Assembly (NCBI GenBank): GCA_041746735.1
Contig: JBGTGP010000038.1
Location: 1 to 64,000 of the forward strand
Direction: 5' to 3'
DNA length: 64,000 bases
DNA from: Opimibacter sp041746735
Lineage (GTDB): Bacteria; Bacteroidota; Bacteroidia; Chitinophagales; Saprospiraceae
A program made the translations under genes and the position numbers. Every line of letters begins with the position of its first letter. Within the stretch, counting starts at the first letter, position 1. Below, one piece after another: positions 16,791-27,000 of this stretch. The notes under the pieces are model-generated. The model worked only from the letters and a program-made list of their open reading frames with translations, was not told the origin of the DNA and searched no databases.

Positions 16791-18608
16791 ATGCCGGATA
16801 TTATTAGGCTTTTACCTGATTCGATTGCCAACCAGATCGCAGCTGGTGAGGTCATTCAGCGTCCGGCATCCGTCATCAAAGAACTGCTTGACAATGCCGT
16901 CGATGCAGGGGCGACAGAGATCAGTGTCATCATTAAAGACGCCGGTAAAACCCTCATCCATGTGCAGGATAATGGCTCCGGAATGTCTCCGACCGATGCA
17001 CGGATGAGCCTTGAACGCCACGCCACGTCCAAGCTTCGAAACGCGGAAGACCTTTTTGATATCCGCACCATGGGTTTTCGGGGCGAAGCACTGGCCTCCA
17101 TTGCCGCCATCACCCACCTGGAGATCCGCACCCGCAGGGCAGAGGATAAAATCGGTACCCGCATACTGGTGGAAGGGTCTGTTGTGAAGGTGCAGGAAGG
17201 CTGTCAGTGTCCGGTTGGAACGTCCGTCATGGTCCGGCATTTGTTTTATAATGTACCCGCCAGACGCAAATTTCTCAAAAGTGATCCGGTAGAAATGCGA
17301 CATATCCTGGATGAATTTCACCATCTCGCTTTGGCATTCGAAGCCATCCAGTTTAAATTGCACCACAACGACCAGGAAGTGTATCACCTACCGGCAGGGA
17401 CACTCCGGCAGCGGATATTGGGCGTATTTGGAAAGAAAACCAACGAACATCTGGTGCCCTTGGAAGAGGAGACCAACTATGTCCATTTTAGTGGTTATAT
17501 CGGCAAACCCAAACTGGCGAAGAAAACGAGAGGAGAGCAATTTCTTTTCGTCAACCGGCGCTATATCCGAAGTCCCTATCTCCAACATGCAATCAAATCA
17601 GCGTACGAAGAAATTTTACCGGCGGATCAGCACCCGTTTTATGTCTTATTCCTGGACATCCATGCTGACAAGATTGATGTCAACGTCCATCCGACCAAAC
17701 AGGAGATCAAGTTTGAAGATGAACGAATCATTTATAATTATCTCCGTGTCGCGTGTCGGCACGCATTGGGTAAATACAGCATAACGCCTTCGATTGACTT
17801 CGAACAGGATGTGGCGATGACACATGCTTCCGGATCACCTTCCGGATCGCCGGGCGCGCACATCGGCATTAGTGGATTTGAGCGGGATCTGCAGCAGGAA
17901 AAGGAGAATATTAAGAAGTGGGGTTCGTTACTACAATCCATTGAAGGATTTTCCATTGAACACCACGAAGAAAACCGGGAGATGTCTGCCGTTACGTCCC
18001 CGCTATTTAGCGAAGAAATGGCAATGTTGTCACCAGGTTCGATGGTCAAACCGGTACAACTGTGGCACCGGTACATGGTCCTGCCTGGTCTAAGTGAGTT
18101 GATCCTTGTAGATCAGCGGGCGGCCCATGAACGTGTCTTGTTTGAATCCTTGATGAAAAGCATGACCCAGCATGCCCCGGCGATCCAAAAACTGCTTTGG
18201 CCCGAAACTATCCAGAGCGAGGCAGCGGATGCCCTTCTGCTACGGGAGTTGTTGCCTCATCTGCAGCATTTGGGTTTTGACATTGGAGAGTTCGGCCACG
18301 ATACCTTTATCATCCACGGAATCCCGGCCCTGATGACCGACCTGATATCCCCTCAACAGGCGATTGAAGATATACTGGAACGCTATCGTGAAGGGTATGA
18401 GATGATGGAGATGAAACCGCTGGAGAAAGTAGCGGCCTCACTGGCCTTCAATCTGAGCCGTCGGCGCGGGGAGGACATGACGCCTGAAGAGATGCAGACC
18501 GTGATCGAACAACTCATGTCCACCGACAATCCATATCGGAGTCCTTCCGGTAAAAAGACCTTTATTACATTTGACAAGGAGGAAATATTCAGAAAATTTC
18601 AAACCTGA
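16791..18608 (+). CDS. mutL: DNA mismatch repair protein MutL
   Basis: The GHKL ATPase that couples MutS recognition to downstream repair. The N-terminal third is textbook: 'IANQIAAGEVIQRPASVIKELLDNA', 'DNGSGM', 'TSKL' and 'GFRGEALASIA'. The C-terminal dimerisation domain has DQRAAHERVLFE near residue 440, which fits the endonuclease signature DQHAxxExxxxE except that Arg replaces His. The other two metal-site motifs (ACHxxxR and CPHGRP) are not recognisable; their places hold AASLAFNL and SPSGKKT. The 605-residue length is normal. It starts 77 bases after the PurF-like gene. Confidence 0.95.
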   Translation: MPDIIRLLPDSIANQIAAGEVIQRPASVIKELLDNAVDAGATEISVIIKDAGKTLIHVQDNGSGMSPTDARMSLERHATSKLRNAEDLFDIRTMGFRGEALASIAAITHLEIRTRRAEDKIGTRILVEGSVVKVQEGCQCPVGTSVMVRHLFYNVPARRKFLKSDPVEMRHILDEFHHLALAFEAIQFKLHHNDQEVYHLPAGTLRQRILGVFGKKTNEHLVPLEEETNYVHFSGYIGKPKLAKKTRGEQFLFVNRRYIRSPYLQHAIKSAYEEILPADQHPFYVLFLDIHADKIDVNVHPTKQEIKFEDERIIYNYLRVACRHALGKYSITPSIDFEQDVAMTHASGSPSGSPGAHIGISGFERDLQQEKENIKKWGSLLQSIEGFSIEHHEENREMSAVTSPLFSEEMAMLSPGSMVKPVQLWHRYMVLPGLSELILVDQRAAHERVLFESLMKSMTQHAPAIQKLLWPETIQSEAADALLLRELLPHLQHLGFDIGEFGHDTFIIHGIPALMTDLISPQQAIEDILERYREGYEMMEMKPLEKVAASLAFNLSRRRGEDMTPEEMQTVIEQLMSTDNPYRSPSGKKTFITFDKEEIFRKFQT

Positions 18609-18632
18609 TCTGCACCTGAATACTTTACGCGT

Positions 18633-19247
18633 ATGATGCCTTTGACCGGAATTGTGAAACACCTGCTGATCATCAATGTCATGGTCTTCATTGCCCTGCG
18701 ACTATTGCCGGAGGAATGGGCCCGCATGATGCCTTTTTCCTCTCCCGCCACAGGACATTTCCAGCCCTTCCAGATCATCACCTATATGTTTACGCATTTC
18801 GAGGCGTACCATATACTCTTCAATATGCTGAGTTTGTATTTTTTGGGGCCTGCCGTAGAAATGACCCTTGGGCCTAAACGATTTCTGGGGCTTTATTTGA
18901 TCTCTGGTCTGGCCGGACTTTTCGCACATTTTCTCGTCTGGTATTTGCCATTTCTAATGGGACAGACAGATGCTGCGCCGTTGTTTGCGGTACTGGGTGC
19001 CTCGGGGGCTGTGTTTGGGGTGACGATCGCCTTTGCTACCCTCTATCCGGATCGGGAACTGATGTTGCTCTTCCCGCCTATACCCATCAAAGCTTGGATC
19101 ATGGCCCTTGTCCTCGTGGGAATTGGTCTCTATCAGGGTCTTTCCGGCTCAGGTGGAAATATTGCGCATTTCGCACACCTCGGCGGCGCACTGGCAGGCT
19201 TCATCCTCGCCCGGCACTGGAAAAGGGGTGGAGGTTTCCTGCGGTAG
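18633..19247 (+). CDS. Rhomboid family intramembrane serine protease (short)
   Basis: A 204-residue six-helix membrane protease. The active site is complete: a conserved 'HILFNMLSLYFLGP' helix, the catalytic Ser in GASGAVFG (helix 4) and the His in 'HFAHLGGALAGF' (helix 6). The protein ends soon after in a basic KRGGGFLR tail, with no accessory domain. It lies 24 bases after mutL and is followed by a second rhomboid, so both are probably expressed together. Confidence 0.93.
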   Translation: MMPLTGIVKHLLIINVMVFIALRLLPEEWARMMPFSSPATGHFQPFQIITYMFTHFEAYHILFNMLSLYFLGPAVEMTLGPKRFLGLYLISGLAGLFAHFLVWYLPFLMGQTDAAPLFAVLGASGAVFGVTIAFATLYPDRELMLLFPPIPIKAWIMALVLVGIGLYQGLSGSGGNIAHFAHLGGALAGFILARHWKRGGGFLR

Positions 19248-19369
19248 AGAAGCCGGCCGGAACTATATTCCATCTCAAAGCCCAGGCTGTTTTTTCCCCT
19301 TTCTTTTCTTTTCTCAGTACCCTTACCACCAACTTTACCTCTCGATTATTCGTTTTGTTCGAATACAAC

Positions 19370-19377
19370 TACTTTTG
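19370..19377 (+). promoter_or_regulatory. -7 element five bases before the second rhomboid gene
   Basis: TACTTTTG matches TAnnTTTG and ends five bases before the GTG start codon at 19383. A leaderless transcript would result. Confidence 0.45.
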
Positions 19378-19382
19378 ATATT

Positions 19383-20306
19383 GTGTTCCGATCGATAGCA
19401 GACGACATACGGTTTCAGTTTCAATCCGGCAATACGATCACGCGGCTGATCATTGTCAATGTCTCTGTTTTTTTGGTCATCATGCTCTTTCAATTGGTCC
19501 TGACGCTGGGTGGGGGCTTCAATTTGCAGGCCGGCCTCTTTATGCGGGTCATGGACTATCTGTTTCTCTCCGATGACCTGTTATGGGATATCACACATCC
19601 ATGGATATGGGTGACGCAGATGTTTACCCACATTGGATTTTTCCATCTGCTGTTCAATATGCTGATCCTGTACTGGTTTGGACGCATTGCCGGTGATCTG
19701 TTGGGGAATCACAGGATGCTGCCTCTTTATCTTTACTCTGGACTGGCGGGTGCATTGATTTATTTGCTGACAGCTCCGTTGTTATATCCGGGAGGCAGCA
19801 ATCTTCATGGTGCCTCGGCCGCCATTATGGGTATTGTAGCGGCTGCCGGGATTACGGCACCGGACTATCAGATGCGGTTGCTCTTGTTGGGAGATGTTAG
19901 ACTTAAATATATAGTAGCCGGACTTCTCGCTATCTATATCATTGGCATAGCCAATATGCAGAATGTCGGGGGGCATATGGCGCACTTGGGAGGTGCTGCT
20001 TTCGGTTTCTTTTATGTCCATATGCTTCGGCAAGGGCGGGATCTGACCAAAGGCTTTCAGCGTCTCGTGCATATATTTCAAAAAAAGAAACGACACCCAG
20101 CTCCTCCTGTTCGGCGAAAGGTGACCATGGAGGTCCGCTATTCAGCTGCCCACCGGCGGCCATCAGAGAAACGACACACTACAGGGCAAGATGATGTAGA
20201 TGAACAGGAACGACTTGACCTGATCCTGGACAAGATTAAACAATCCGGTTTTAACAGTCTCAGTGATGAGGAAAAAAAATTCCTGCATGACGCGAGCCAA
20301 AAATAA
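19383..20306 (+). CDS. Rhomboid family protease with C-terminal DUF6576 domain
   Basis: A 307-residue intramembrane serine protease starting at GTG 19383. Residues 1-215 carry the membrane core with 'HLLFNMLILYWFG', the catalytic Ser in HGASAAIMG and the His in 'GGHMAHLGGAAFGF'. A basic linker (FQKKKRHPAPPVRRK) leads to a small acidic domain at about residues 270-305 ending 'SLSDEEKKFLHDAS', the DUF6576 motif common on Bacteroidota rhomboids. It overlaps the next gene by 20 bases. Substrates are unknown. Confidence 0.92.
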   Translation: MFRSIADDIRFQFQSGNTITRLIIVNVSVFLVIMLFQLVLTLGGGFNLQAGLFMRVMDYLFLSDDLLWDITHPWIWVTQMFTHIGFFHLLFNMLILYWFGRIAGDLLGNHRMLPLYLYSGLAGALIYLLTAPLLYPGGSNLHGASAAIMGIVAAAGITAPDYQMRLLLLGDVRLKYIVAGLLAIYIIGIANMQNVGGHMAHLGGAAFGFFYVHMLRQGRDLTKGFQRLVHIFQKKKRHPAPPVRRKVTMEVRYSAAHRRPSEKRHTTGQDDVDEQERLDLILDKIKQSGFNSLSDEEKKFLHDASQK

Positions 20307-21381
20307 ACCGGCGCATAGCTGGATCAGCAAAACCCTGTTGATTATCAATTTCATTTTTATCTTCTTCCTTGGTCTCGCCTACATGACGCCTTTTGTGCCT
20401 GTAGAACGTTGGGGATGGCTCTCGCTCTTAGCCCTTGCTTATCCCTTTCTGATGCTGGTCAATGGTATTTTTGCCGTGATGTGGATACTGGCCCGAAAGT
20501 GGTATGCCATACTCTCGATCCTGATCCTCCTGGCCGGTTTTCCACATCACATTCAGTATGTAAAGTTGTTTTCAAACCGGGGACGCACCTCCACGTGTAA
20601 GGAATCCATACGGGTTTTGTCATACAACCTGCGGGGATTATCTCTGGTGCCTGCAGAAAACGGAAAAAATATAGACGCTAAAATCGATACGCTTCTAAAA
20701 GCACTTCATGACCTGGAGGAATACCCGGATATCCTATGTCTGCAGGAAACGGTCCAGGGGGAAAAACTGGCGAAAAAATTCGGTCTTGAACACACCCTCC
20801 ATGCTCCACAATCCACCCTTTGGTTGCTGTCCCGATATCCGATTCTAACTCATGGTGTCCTCGATGGAGAGGAAGTCGGCCCCAGTGCCATGTGGGCGGA
20901 CCTCAAAACACCCCAGGGTACACTTCGTGTCTATAATATGCATCTGGTATCCAATCGGGTGACCCAAACTGCAGAGGAGCTGATCCAGGATATGGACCTC
21001 CAGCGAGAGCATACCTGGAAAAATATCCGGTTTATTCTTCAACGCTACCGAAAGACTACTGAAAAAAGAGCCATCGAAGCCCATCATCTGCGCCGGCATC
21101 TCGCAGATTGCCCTCATCCCGCCATCGTGGCCGGTGATGCCAATGACACGCCCCTTTCCCGGACCTATCGGGTACTATCTGATGGTTTGAATGACAGCTT
21201 CAGCCAGCGGGGATCCGGTTTCAGTACCACTTACAAGAGCACCTTACCGCTCTTACGTATAGATTATCTGCTCGGAACCGACCAAATTTTTTTCAAAGAC
21301 CACCATACCTGGCATTTGCCCTATAGCGATCACTACCCTATCGCCACAGGTATTTGTTTGCAACCTGCGTCAGGCTCCTGA
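20287..21381 (+). CDS. Endonuclease/exonuclease/phosphatase family protein with membrane anchor
   Basis: A 364-residue protein with two or three N-terminal membrane segments (about residues 12-100) and a C-terminal EEP domain. The catalytic motifs are all present: VLSYNLRG, 'ILCLQETVQG' (metal-binding Glu), YNMHLVSN, VAGDANDTPLS (Asp/Asn), RIDYLL and SDHYPI. EEP enzymes of this membrane-anchored type act on phosphodiesters outside the cytoplasm, though the true substrate is unknown. I chose ATG 20287; an in-frame ATG at 20263 would deepen the overlap with the rhomboid gene. Confidence 0.88.
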   Translation: MTRAKNKPAHSWISKTLLIINFIFIFFLGLAYMTPFVPVERWGWLSLLALAYPFLMLVNGIFAVMWILARKWYAILSILILLAGFPHHIQYVKLFSNRGRTSTCKESIRVLSYNLRGLSLVPAENGKNIDAKIDTLLKALHDLEEYPDILCLQETVQGEKLAKKFGLEHTLHAPQSTLWLLSRYPILTHGVLDGEEVGPSAMWADLKTPQGTLRVYNMHLVSNRVTQTAEELIQDMDLQREHTWKNIRFILQRYRKTTEKRAIEAHHLRRHLADCPHPAIVAGDANDTPLSRTYRVLSDGLNDSFSQRGSGFSTTYKSTLPLLRIDYLLGTDQIFFKDHHTWHLPYSDHYPIATGICLQPASGS

Positions 21382-21400
21382 TCTCCTCGTCGCAATAGTT

Positions 21401-21408
21401 TATTTTTG
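21401..21408 (+). promoter_or_regulatory. -7 element five bases before cysS
   Basis: TATTTTTG matches TAnnTTTG and ends five bases before the cysS ATG. This suggests an independent, leaderless cysS transcript rather than only read-through from the EEP gene. Confidence 0.5.
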
Positions 21409-21413
21409 CGGCT

Positions 21414-22913
21414 ATGAGTCTAAAGATTTATAACAGCATCAGTGGAGAGAAAGAGGTATTCCGTCCTATTGTAGAAGGGCGCGTCGGTATGTATGTATGT
21501 GGACCTACCGTCTATAGTGATGTACATATCGGCAATTGCCGGACCTTTGTCAGTTTCGATGTCATCTACCGGCATCTGATGTATCTGGGGTATTCCGTTC
21601 GATATGTCCGTAACATTACGGACGTGGGGCATCTGGAAGGTGACCAGGATTCGAATGCTGAGGACAAGATCAGCAAGAAAGCCCGACTGGAGCAACTGGA
21701 GCCGATGGAAATCGTCCAGAAGTACACAAACGGTTTCCACTATATGATGCGCCGTTTAAATACACTCGATCCCAGTATCGAGCCGAGGGCCACCGGTCAT
21801 ATTCTCGAGCAAATCGAAATGGTAGATGCCATCCTTAAACGCGGCTACGCGTATGAAGCCAATGGTAGTGTCTATTTTGACACCAACAAACTCCTGCGTG
21901 AAACAGATGTGTATGGCAAACTTTCAGGCCGGAAAGTCGAAGATCTTCTGTTCGAAACCCGGGATCTGAAAAATCAGGAGGACAAGCGTCATCCTTCTGA
22001 TTTTGCGATTTGGATCAAAGCAGATGACCGACACCTGCTTCGCTGGAATGCACCGTGGTCCGTGGGTTTTCCCGGTTGGCATCTCGAATGTTCTGTCATG
22101 AGTACCAAATATTTGGGCGAGCGCTTTGACATCCATGGAGGCGGTAATGATCTCAAGTTTCCTCACCACGAAAATGAAATCGCTCAGAGTTATGGCGCCT
22201 GTGGGAATACACCCGCCAACTACTGGATCCATAGCAATATGTTGCTCCTCAATGGAAAGAAAATGGCTAAAAGCGAGGGCAACTATATCACGCCCACGCA
22301 ATTATTCACTGGAGACAGTTCGCATATCAGTAAGGCCTATAGCCCCATGACCGTCCGGTTCTTTTTCCTCCAAGCTCATTATGGGAGCACACTGGATCTC
22401 AATGATGCCTCTCTGAGTGCAGCTGAAAAAGGATACCGTCGACTGATGGACGCCCACGCTACGCTCATGGGACTGACATCACCGTTGGCTGTAAGTGATC
22501 ACCCGCTTGCCGGAGAACTAACGCAAGGTATCCAGGCGGCTTTTGACGAAATGAATGATGACTTCAACGCACCCAAAGCCCTGGCCCGGTTGTTTGAATT
22601 GTGTCCGGTGATCAATAAAATCGCGGACGGCCAGTTGTCGGCTGATGATGCGGGACAGGAAGCCCTGGACGCCGTCAAAAAAGGATTTGATGATCTTTTG
22701 ATTCAGATATTAGGGTTGTACGATGAATCGACGACCGGCACAAATGATCATATGGAACAATTGGACGGATTAATGCGACTGGTGATCGAGATGCGGCAAC
22801 AAGCACGGCAAACCAAAGACTGGGCGACATCTGATAAAATTCGCGACACGATGGCGGCAGTCGGCATCGATCTCAAGGACGGGAAAGACGGAACAACATG
22901 GACCCTCAAGTGA
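21414..22913 (+). CDS. cysS: Cysteinyl-tRNA synthetase
   Basis: Charges tRNA-Cys. The 499-residue class I enzyme has the zinc-binding start 'YVCGPTVYSDVHIGN' (the HIGH motif read as HIGN), a second zinc segment 'GWHLECSVMS' with His-rich 'DIHGGGNDLKFPHHENE', and KMAKS as the KMSKS loop in 'NGKKMAKSEGNY'. The C-terminal helical domain is present and ends 'RDTMAAVGIDLKDG'. Length is normal. It overlaps the following lipoprotein gene by 16 bases if that gene uses its first ATG. Confidence 0.96.
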   Translation: MSLKIYNSISGEKEVFRPIVEGRVGMYVCGPTVYSDVHIGNCRTFVSFDVIYRHLMYLGYSVRYVRNITDVGHLEGDQDSNAEDKISKKARLEQLEPMEIVQKYTNGFHYMMRRLNTLDPSIEPRATGHILEQIEMVDAILKRGYAYEANGSVYFDTNKLLRETDVYGKLSGRKVEDLLFETRDLKNQEDKRHPSDFAIWIKADDRHLLRWNAPWSVGFPGWHLECSVMSTKYLGERFDIHGGGNDLKFPHHENEIAQSYGACGNTPANYWIHSNMLLLNGKKMAKSEGNYITPTQLFTGDSSHISKAYSPMTVRFFFLQAHYGSTLDLNDASLSAAEKGYRRLMDAHATLMGLTSPLAVSDHPLAGELTQGIQAAFDEMNDDFNAPKALARLFELCPVINKIADGQLSADDAGQEALDAVKKGFDDLLIQILGLYDESTTGTNDHMEQLDGLMRLVIEMRQQARQTKDWATSDKIRDTMAAVGIDLKDGKDGTTWTLK

Positions 22914-24010
22914 CGCTGCGTGTCCAATATGAACGCCCCCTTACACTGAAACACGTACCTCCTTTTCATACCATAACCGTATCTGCTTTGACATCTTCCA
23001 TATTCAACTTTCTCTGGTTAGTTCTTTTCACCGGGCTGATTATTTCCTGTAAATCTGAACCTAGCCCGTCAGGCGAATCCCCTGACCCACATAGTACTTC
23101 AGAGACTCCTGTTCAAATTCCAGCCTTTTCAAAAGATTCGGCGTATGTGTATATTGAAAAACAGGTTGCCTTCGGTCCCCGAGTACCAGGTACGGAATCT
23201 CATAAGAAAACGAAAGATTGGCTGGTCCGGAAGTTAAAATCTTTCGGAGCATCTGTGACCGAACAATCGTTTAAAGCGAGTACCGCTACGATCGGCGATG
23301 TCAGAGCTGTCAATATCATCGCTTCATTTAATCCGACATATGCCCGGCGTGTCGTTTTGGCGGCGCATTGGGACACCCGGTATGTGGCAGATGAAGATAC
23401 GGAGCGAAGTCATGAGCCTATCGATGGTGCGGATGATGGTGGAAGTGGTGTAGGTGTGCTGCTTGAGATCGCCCGGTTGCTGAGTCAAAATCCGATAGCA
23501 CTGGGTGTGGATATAGTACTGTTTGATGTGGAGGATCAGGGGGCTACGGGAGGCGCCATGGATACCTGGTGCCTGGGCGCGCAGTACTGGGCGCGCAACC
23601 CTCATGTAAAAGGATATCGCGCCGAATACGGTATCCTGCTGGACATGGTAGGTGCAAAAGGGGCTGTGTTTCAAAAAGAAAATCTCACCGGTGTATTTCC
23701 GCCGCACAAGGTCACCCGAATCCATCAACTCTATGACCGGGTATGGGCACTGGCACGCGGCATGAACAAATCGTCTTTATTTGTAGACCACCAGAGCCGG
23801 CCCGTCACAGACGATCATTATTTTGTCAATCTGCACACTGACATTCCGATGATTGATATCATCCACAAACCACTGAACGGAACGCATGGTTTTGGTTCTC
23901 ACTGGCATACGCATGACGATAACATGGACATCATCGACCGTGAAGTATTGGGGGCAGTGGGACAGGTCGTGACCGCCTATTTATACAATTCGTCGCGGCC
24001 ATCCTTCTGA
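22898..24010 (+). CDS. M28-family lipoprotein, glutaminyl-peptide cyclotransferase-like
   Basis: A predicted exported zinc enzyme. Glutaminyl cyclases convert N-terminal Gln of proteins to pyroglutamate. The motifs fit this branch of M28: 'AHWDTR', 'DGADDGGSGVGVLLEIARLL' (metal Asp and family Ser/Gly), 'FDVEDQGATGG' (metal Glu) and 'HGFGSHWHTHDDNMD' (metal His). The lipobox IISC follows a hydrophobic segment. From ATG 22898 the signal peptide would be an unusually long 51 residues; a TTG at 22988 gives a normal 21-residue one and may be the real start. In Bacteroidota such cyclases modify secreted lipoproteins and T9SS clients, consistent with SprA next door. Confidence 0.85.
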   Translation: MDPQVTLRVQYERPLTLKHVPPFHTITVSALTSSIFNFLWLVLFTGLIISCKSEPSPSGESPDPHSTSETPVQIPAFSKDSAYVYIEKQVAFGPRVPGTESHKKTKDWLVRKLKSFGASVTEQSFKASTATIGDVRAVNIIASFNPTYARRVVLAAHWDTRYVADEDTERSHEPIDGADDGGSGVGVLLEIARLLSQNPIALGVDIVLFDVEDQGATGGAMDTWCLGAQYWARNPHVKGYRAEYGILLDMVGAKGAVFQKENLTGVFPPHKVTRIHQLYDRVWALARGMNKSSLFVDHQSRPVTDDHYFVNLHTDIPMIDIIHKPLNGTHGFGSHWHTHDDNMDIIDREVLGAVGQVVTAYLYNSSRPSF

Positions 24011-24016
24011 TCCGAA

Positions 24017-27000
24017 TTACTCGAGCTTGATGCGGACCGTCACACCGCCTTCCGTATTGACTGTTATATAGGAGTTGCTCACATAGGGCAATTGTCGGCG
24101 ATAGTCCACAAAAAAGCGGAGATTGACATTCTTGTTGACATCATAACTGATCGCCGGCGATATCGAAATGTCCTTGGATCCTCGAGTGGGTCGTGCGCCG
24201 ACCTCCTGATCCAGCAGGTGATTGAGCGTAATATTGTCAGAAAAAGACAGATCAAAAAGAATACTCAGATCATTCCCCAGCTTAGCCGCACCCGCGCCTC
24301 CTGTGCCGGGTCCGGGGCGACTGGGTTTTTTCTTATTGGCCTCACTGTTGAATCCGGGCAGGAAGCCCAACCGAACATTTTTCACCTTCCAGTCAAATCC
24401 AAAATCGACAGTCGTTGAACGGGTTTCGGCGAGCTCATACGAGATAAAGCCCATGGAGAGGCCGCGTTTTTTAGTGTACCCAAAATTGAAATTCATCCCG
24501 TTTTTCATTTTCACATCGACACCGATCAGCGGGGCGAAAGATTCTTCGATCACAATGGAAGGTATCAGAAAACGGCTGTAATAATTTTGGGTAATGGTAT
24601 CGAGATTGCCTGAATTGCGCTGACCCAGGATCACATTATTGACTGCATCATAGTCGTCATAACTCAAATCCGATTCAAAAGAATTGATCGTCATGGTGGA
24701 TTTGTATCCATGCGATATACGGACGTTGGAGAAAATCTTTTTAAACATCGGCACTTTGCTGAGGCCGTTATAATTGAGTGTCCAATTGGGCCTCGGTAAC
24801 CACTTGAACATATCCGTAAACTCGAAATTCTCCGGATCTCTGGCGGTATAGGCTGACAGGAAGGCCGGTACGAGGACATCCTGTTGCTTCCGGCCGAAAC
24901 CCTCTGCATATTGACTTCCGTCTATTGCATGGTCCCCTGTTCCGCGCAACTTAGATATAATGGCGCGGTTCGCTTCGAACTTATCGAAGAGTTGATTCAG
25001 TTGGAGCGAATCATCCATGAAAAGCGTCGGAATGGAGAGGTAGGACATGGAAAAACTACCGACCTCACGGGGGGTTCGCCGGTAGATGCTGTCGAGTGTA
25101 TTGCCGGACTTGTTGTACGTTTTAAAAAAGACGGAATAATTATCCGAGACCGATCGCTTGAAATCCATATCGATTTTAAAATCGGTAAACGGCTCAAGGG
25201 TCAGTCGTCCGTCAAGAATTCTGGCTTTGGACTGTAGGACGGGTGCACTCTGAAACGCATTTGTGGTAATCCAGGCATTGGAGCGGGCCATAGCCAGATA
25301 ATCTCCATCGTTCTGCTCCGCACGTCGGTTGATTTTAGGTTGGATACCGCTAACAAAACTCCAGCCGGGTGCTCCAAAGCCATTTTCCATACCCAACATT
25401 CTGGAAGCGGGAGTAAATCCGGGAATAGTTGTGGACATGTTCTCGCTATAGTTGATCCTGAGTTTTCGCACAGCCATGACGGGTCGGAGTAGAGCCTTGA
25501 GAGCTGGGCTAACGGTTGTGGGCTTCTTTGGATCAGCAGGACGGGCACCTGGAGCGGGTTGTTTTTGGTCTGGTCCTGGTTTTGCTGGACCGGGTGCAGG
25601 ACGACCCGCACGACTGTTAGCACCTCCCACTTTATTGACTTTAGCCAAAATGGGGATCTTATTGTACAATTTCAGAAAATCAAGCTCACCAGAGATCTGG
25701 CGGTTCTGGCCATTTTGGATGACATTGCCGAGGGAGTCGGTATTCAGTGCTGCCGCTCTCCATCCGTAAGTGGCATCAACACTAATATCTGTTCGCACCC
25801 AATCTAAAAATGGAATATTCTTAAACGGTACATTGTACGTTAGCCGTGCCTGGTGGGAATAATCCTTGGTTCTGCCAAACTTCTTCACGTTCTGCCAGAT
25901 GGAGTCATTGCGTACCTGTACAGGTATTCGTTGCAATTCCTGCCGGTTGAGATACTCATCCGGCTCATCCACAACTGCAAAGTTTGTCGCATTAAAATTA
26001 AACTTGATGGACTTCGTCAGATCCCAACGTAACGTATAGTTTCTATCCCAGGTAAACCGTTTGTCAAACCAGGTCTTGTAGATCGGATCTGAAAAACGGT
26101 AGGAGCGCTCACCAAACTTTCGATCCAAGACAGTGCCAAACGTAAAACTACTTGGAATAGGATTAAAATTGATTTCCGTGAGCCATTTCAACCAATTGCT
26201 TTTTGACAGATTCTTCAACGGCTGAATGGGCTTGGATGGAATCGTGTAGGTATAGTCAAGTGATCCCCTGTGTTGGTCAAGTTGATCATTTTCCACAACT
26301 TCATTCCGGATCTGGGCTCTTGAATTGGAATAGCTGACAGCAAAGTTGGAGATATTCCAGGGAAAATTTGGACCTGCTCCTGAGGGTTCTTTACGTACGT
26401 TTGTAAAACTGATCTGGCGCAGGGAGCTGAAATCCTGTGATTGCTCACGGACACTATCCCGCTCGATCGGATCGTCTATACTGCGTAGTTTTTCTTTGAG
26501 CGGCAGATCAAGATCAAGAGCATCAAATTGAGGCTTGCGGACGGTTTGACTATACTGGTAGTAAAACGGAATTTGAACTCTGGAATTCTGTCCCAAAAAT
26601 TTACCTAACTGGAGGTTGGTGGAGAGGTCAAACTGAGTTACACTTTCTTTAGCCCGGTCATCCAGTTTTTTATCCAGGGCTCCCCATCCAATGCTTGAAT
26701 AGGTACCTGAAAGACCGATGCTTCCAAGATCAGCCAGATCGGCATCAAGTCTGGCGACGCCGGCTACACCACCTCGTTCTTCCAGGCCGACCAGGCGCAA
26801 TTCATTGACCCATACTTCACCATAATACGGTGCTAGAAACTCATCACCTTCCGGATTTCGGACACCGATCACGACACTCCTGACGTAGCCAAGCGTGGGA
26901 TTCCCAATGATCCGTAGGGTTCGGGGCACGGTCACCCCGTCGATGGTGGCCAGGACATCCTTGGTATAGAGGTCGGTCAGGGAGGCTCCGGATTCATTCC

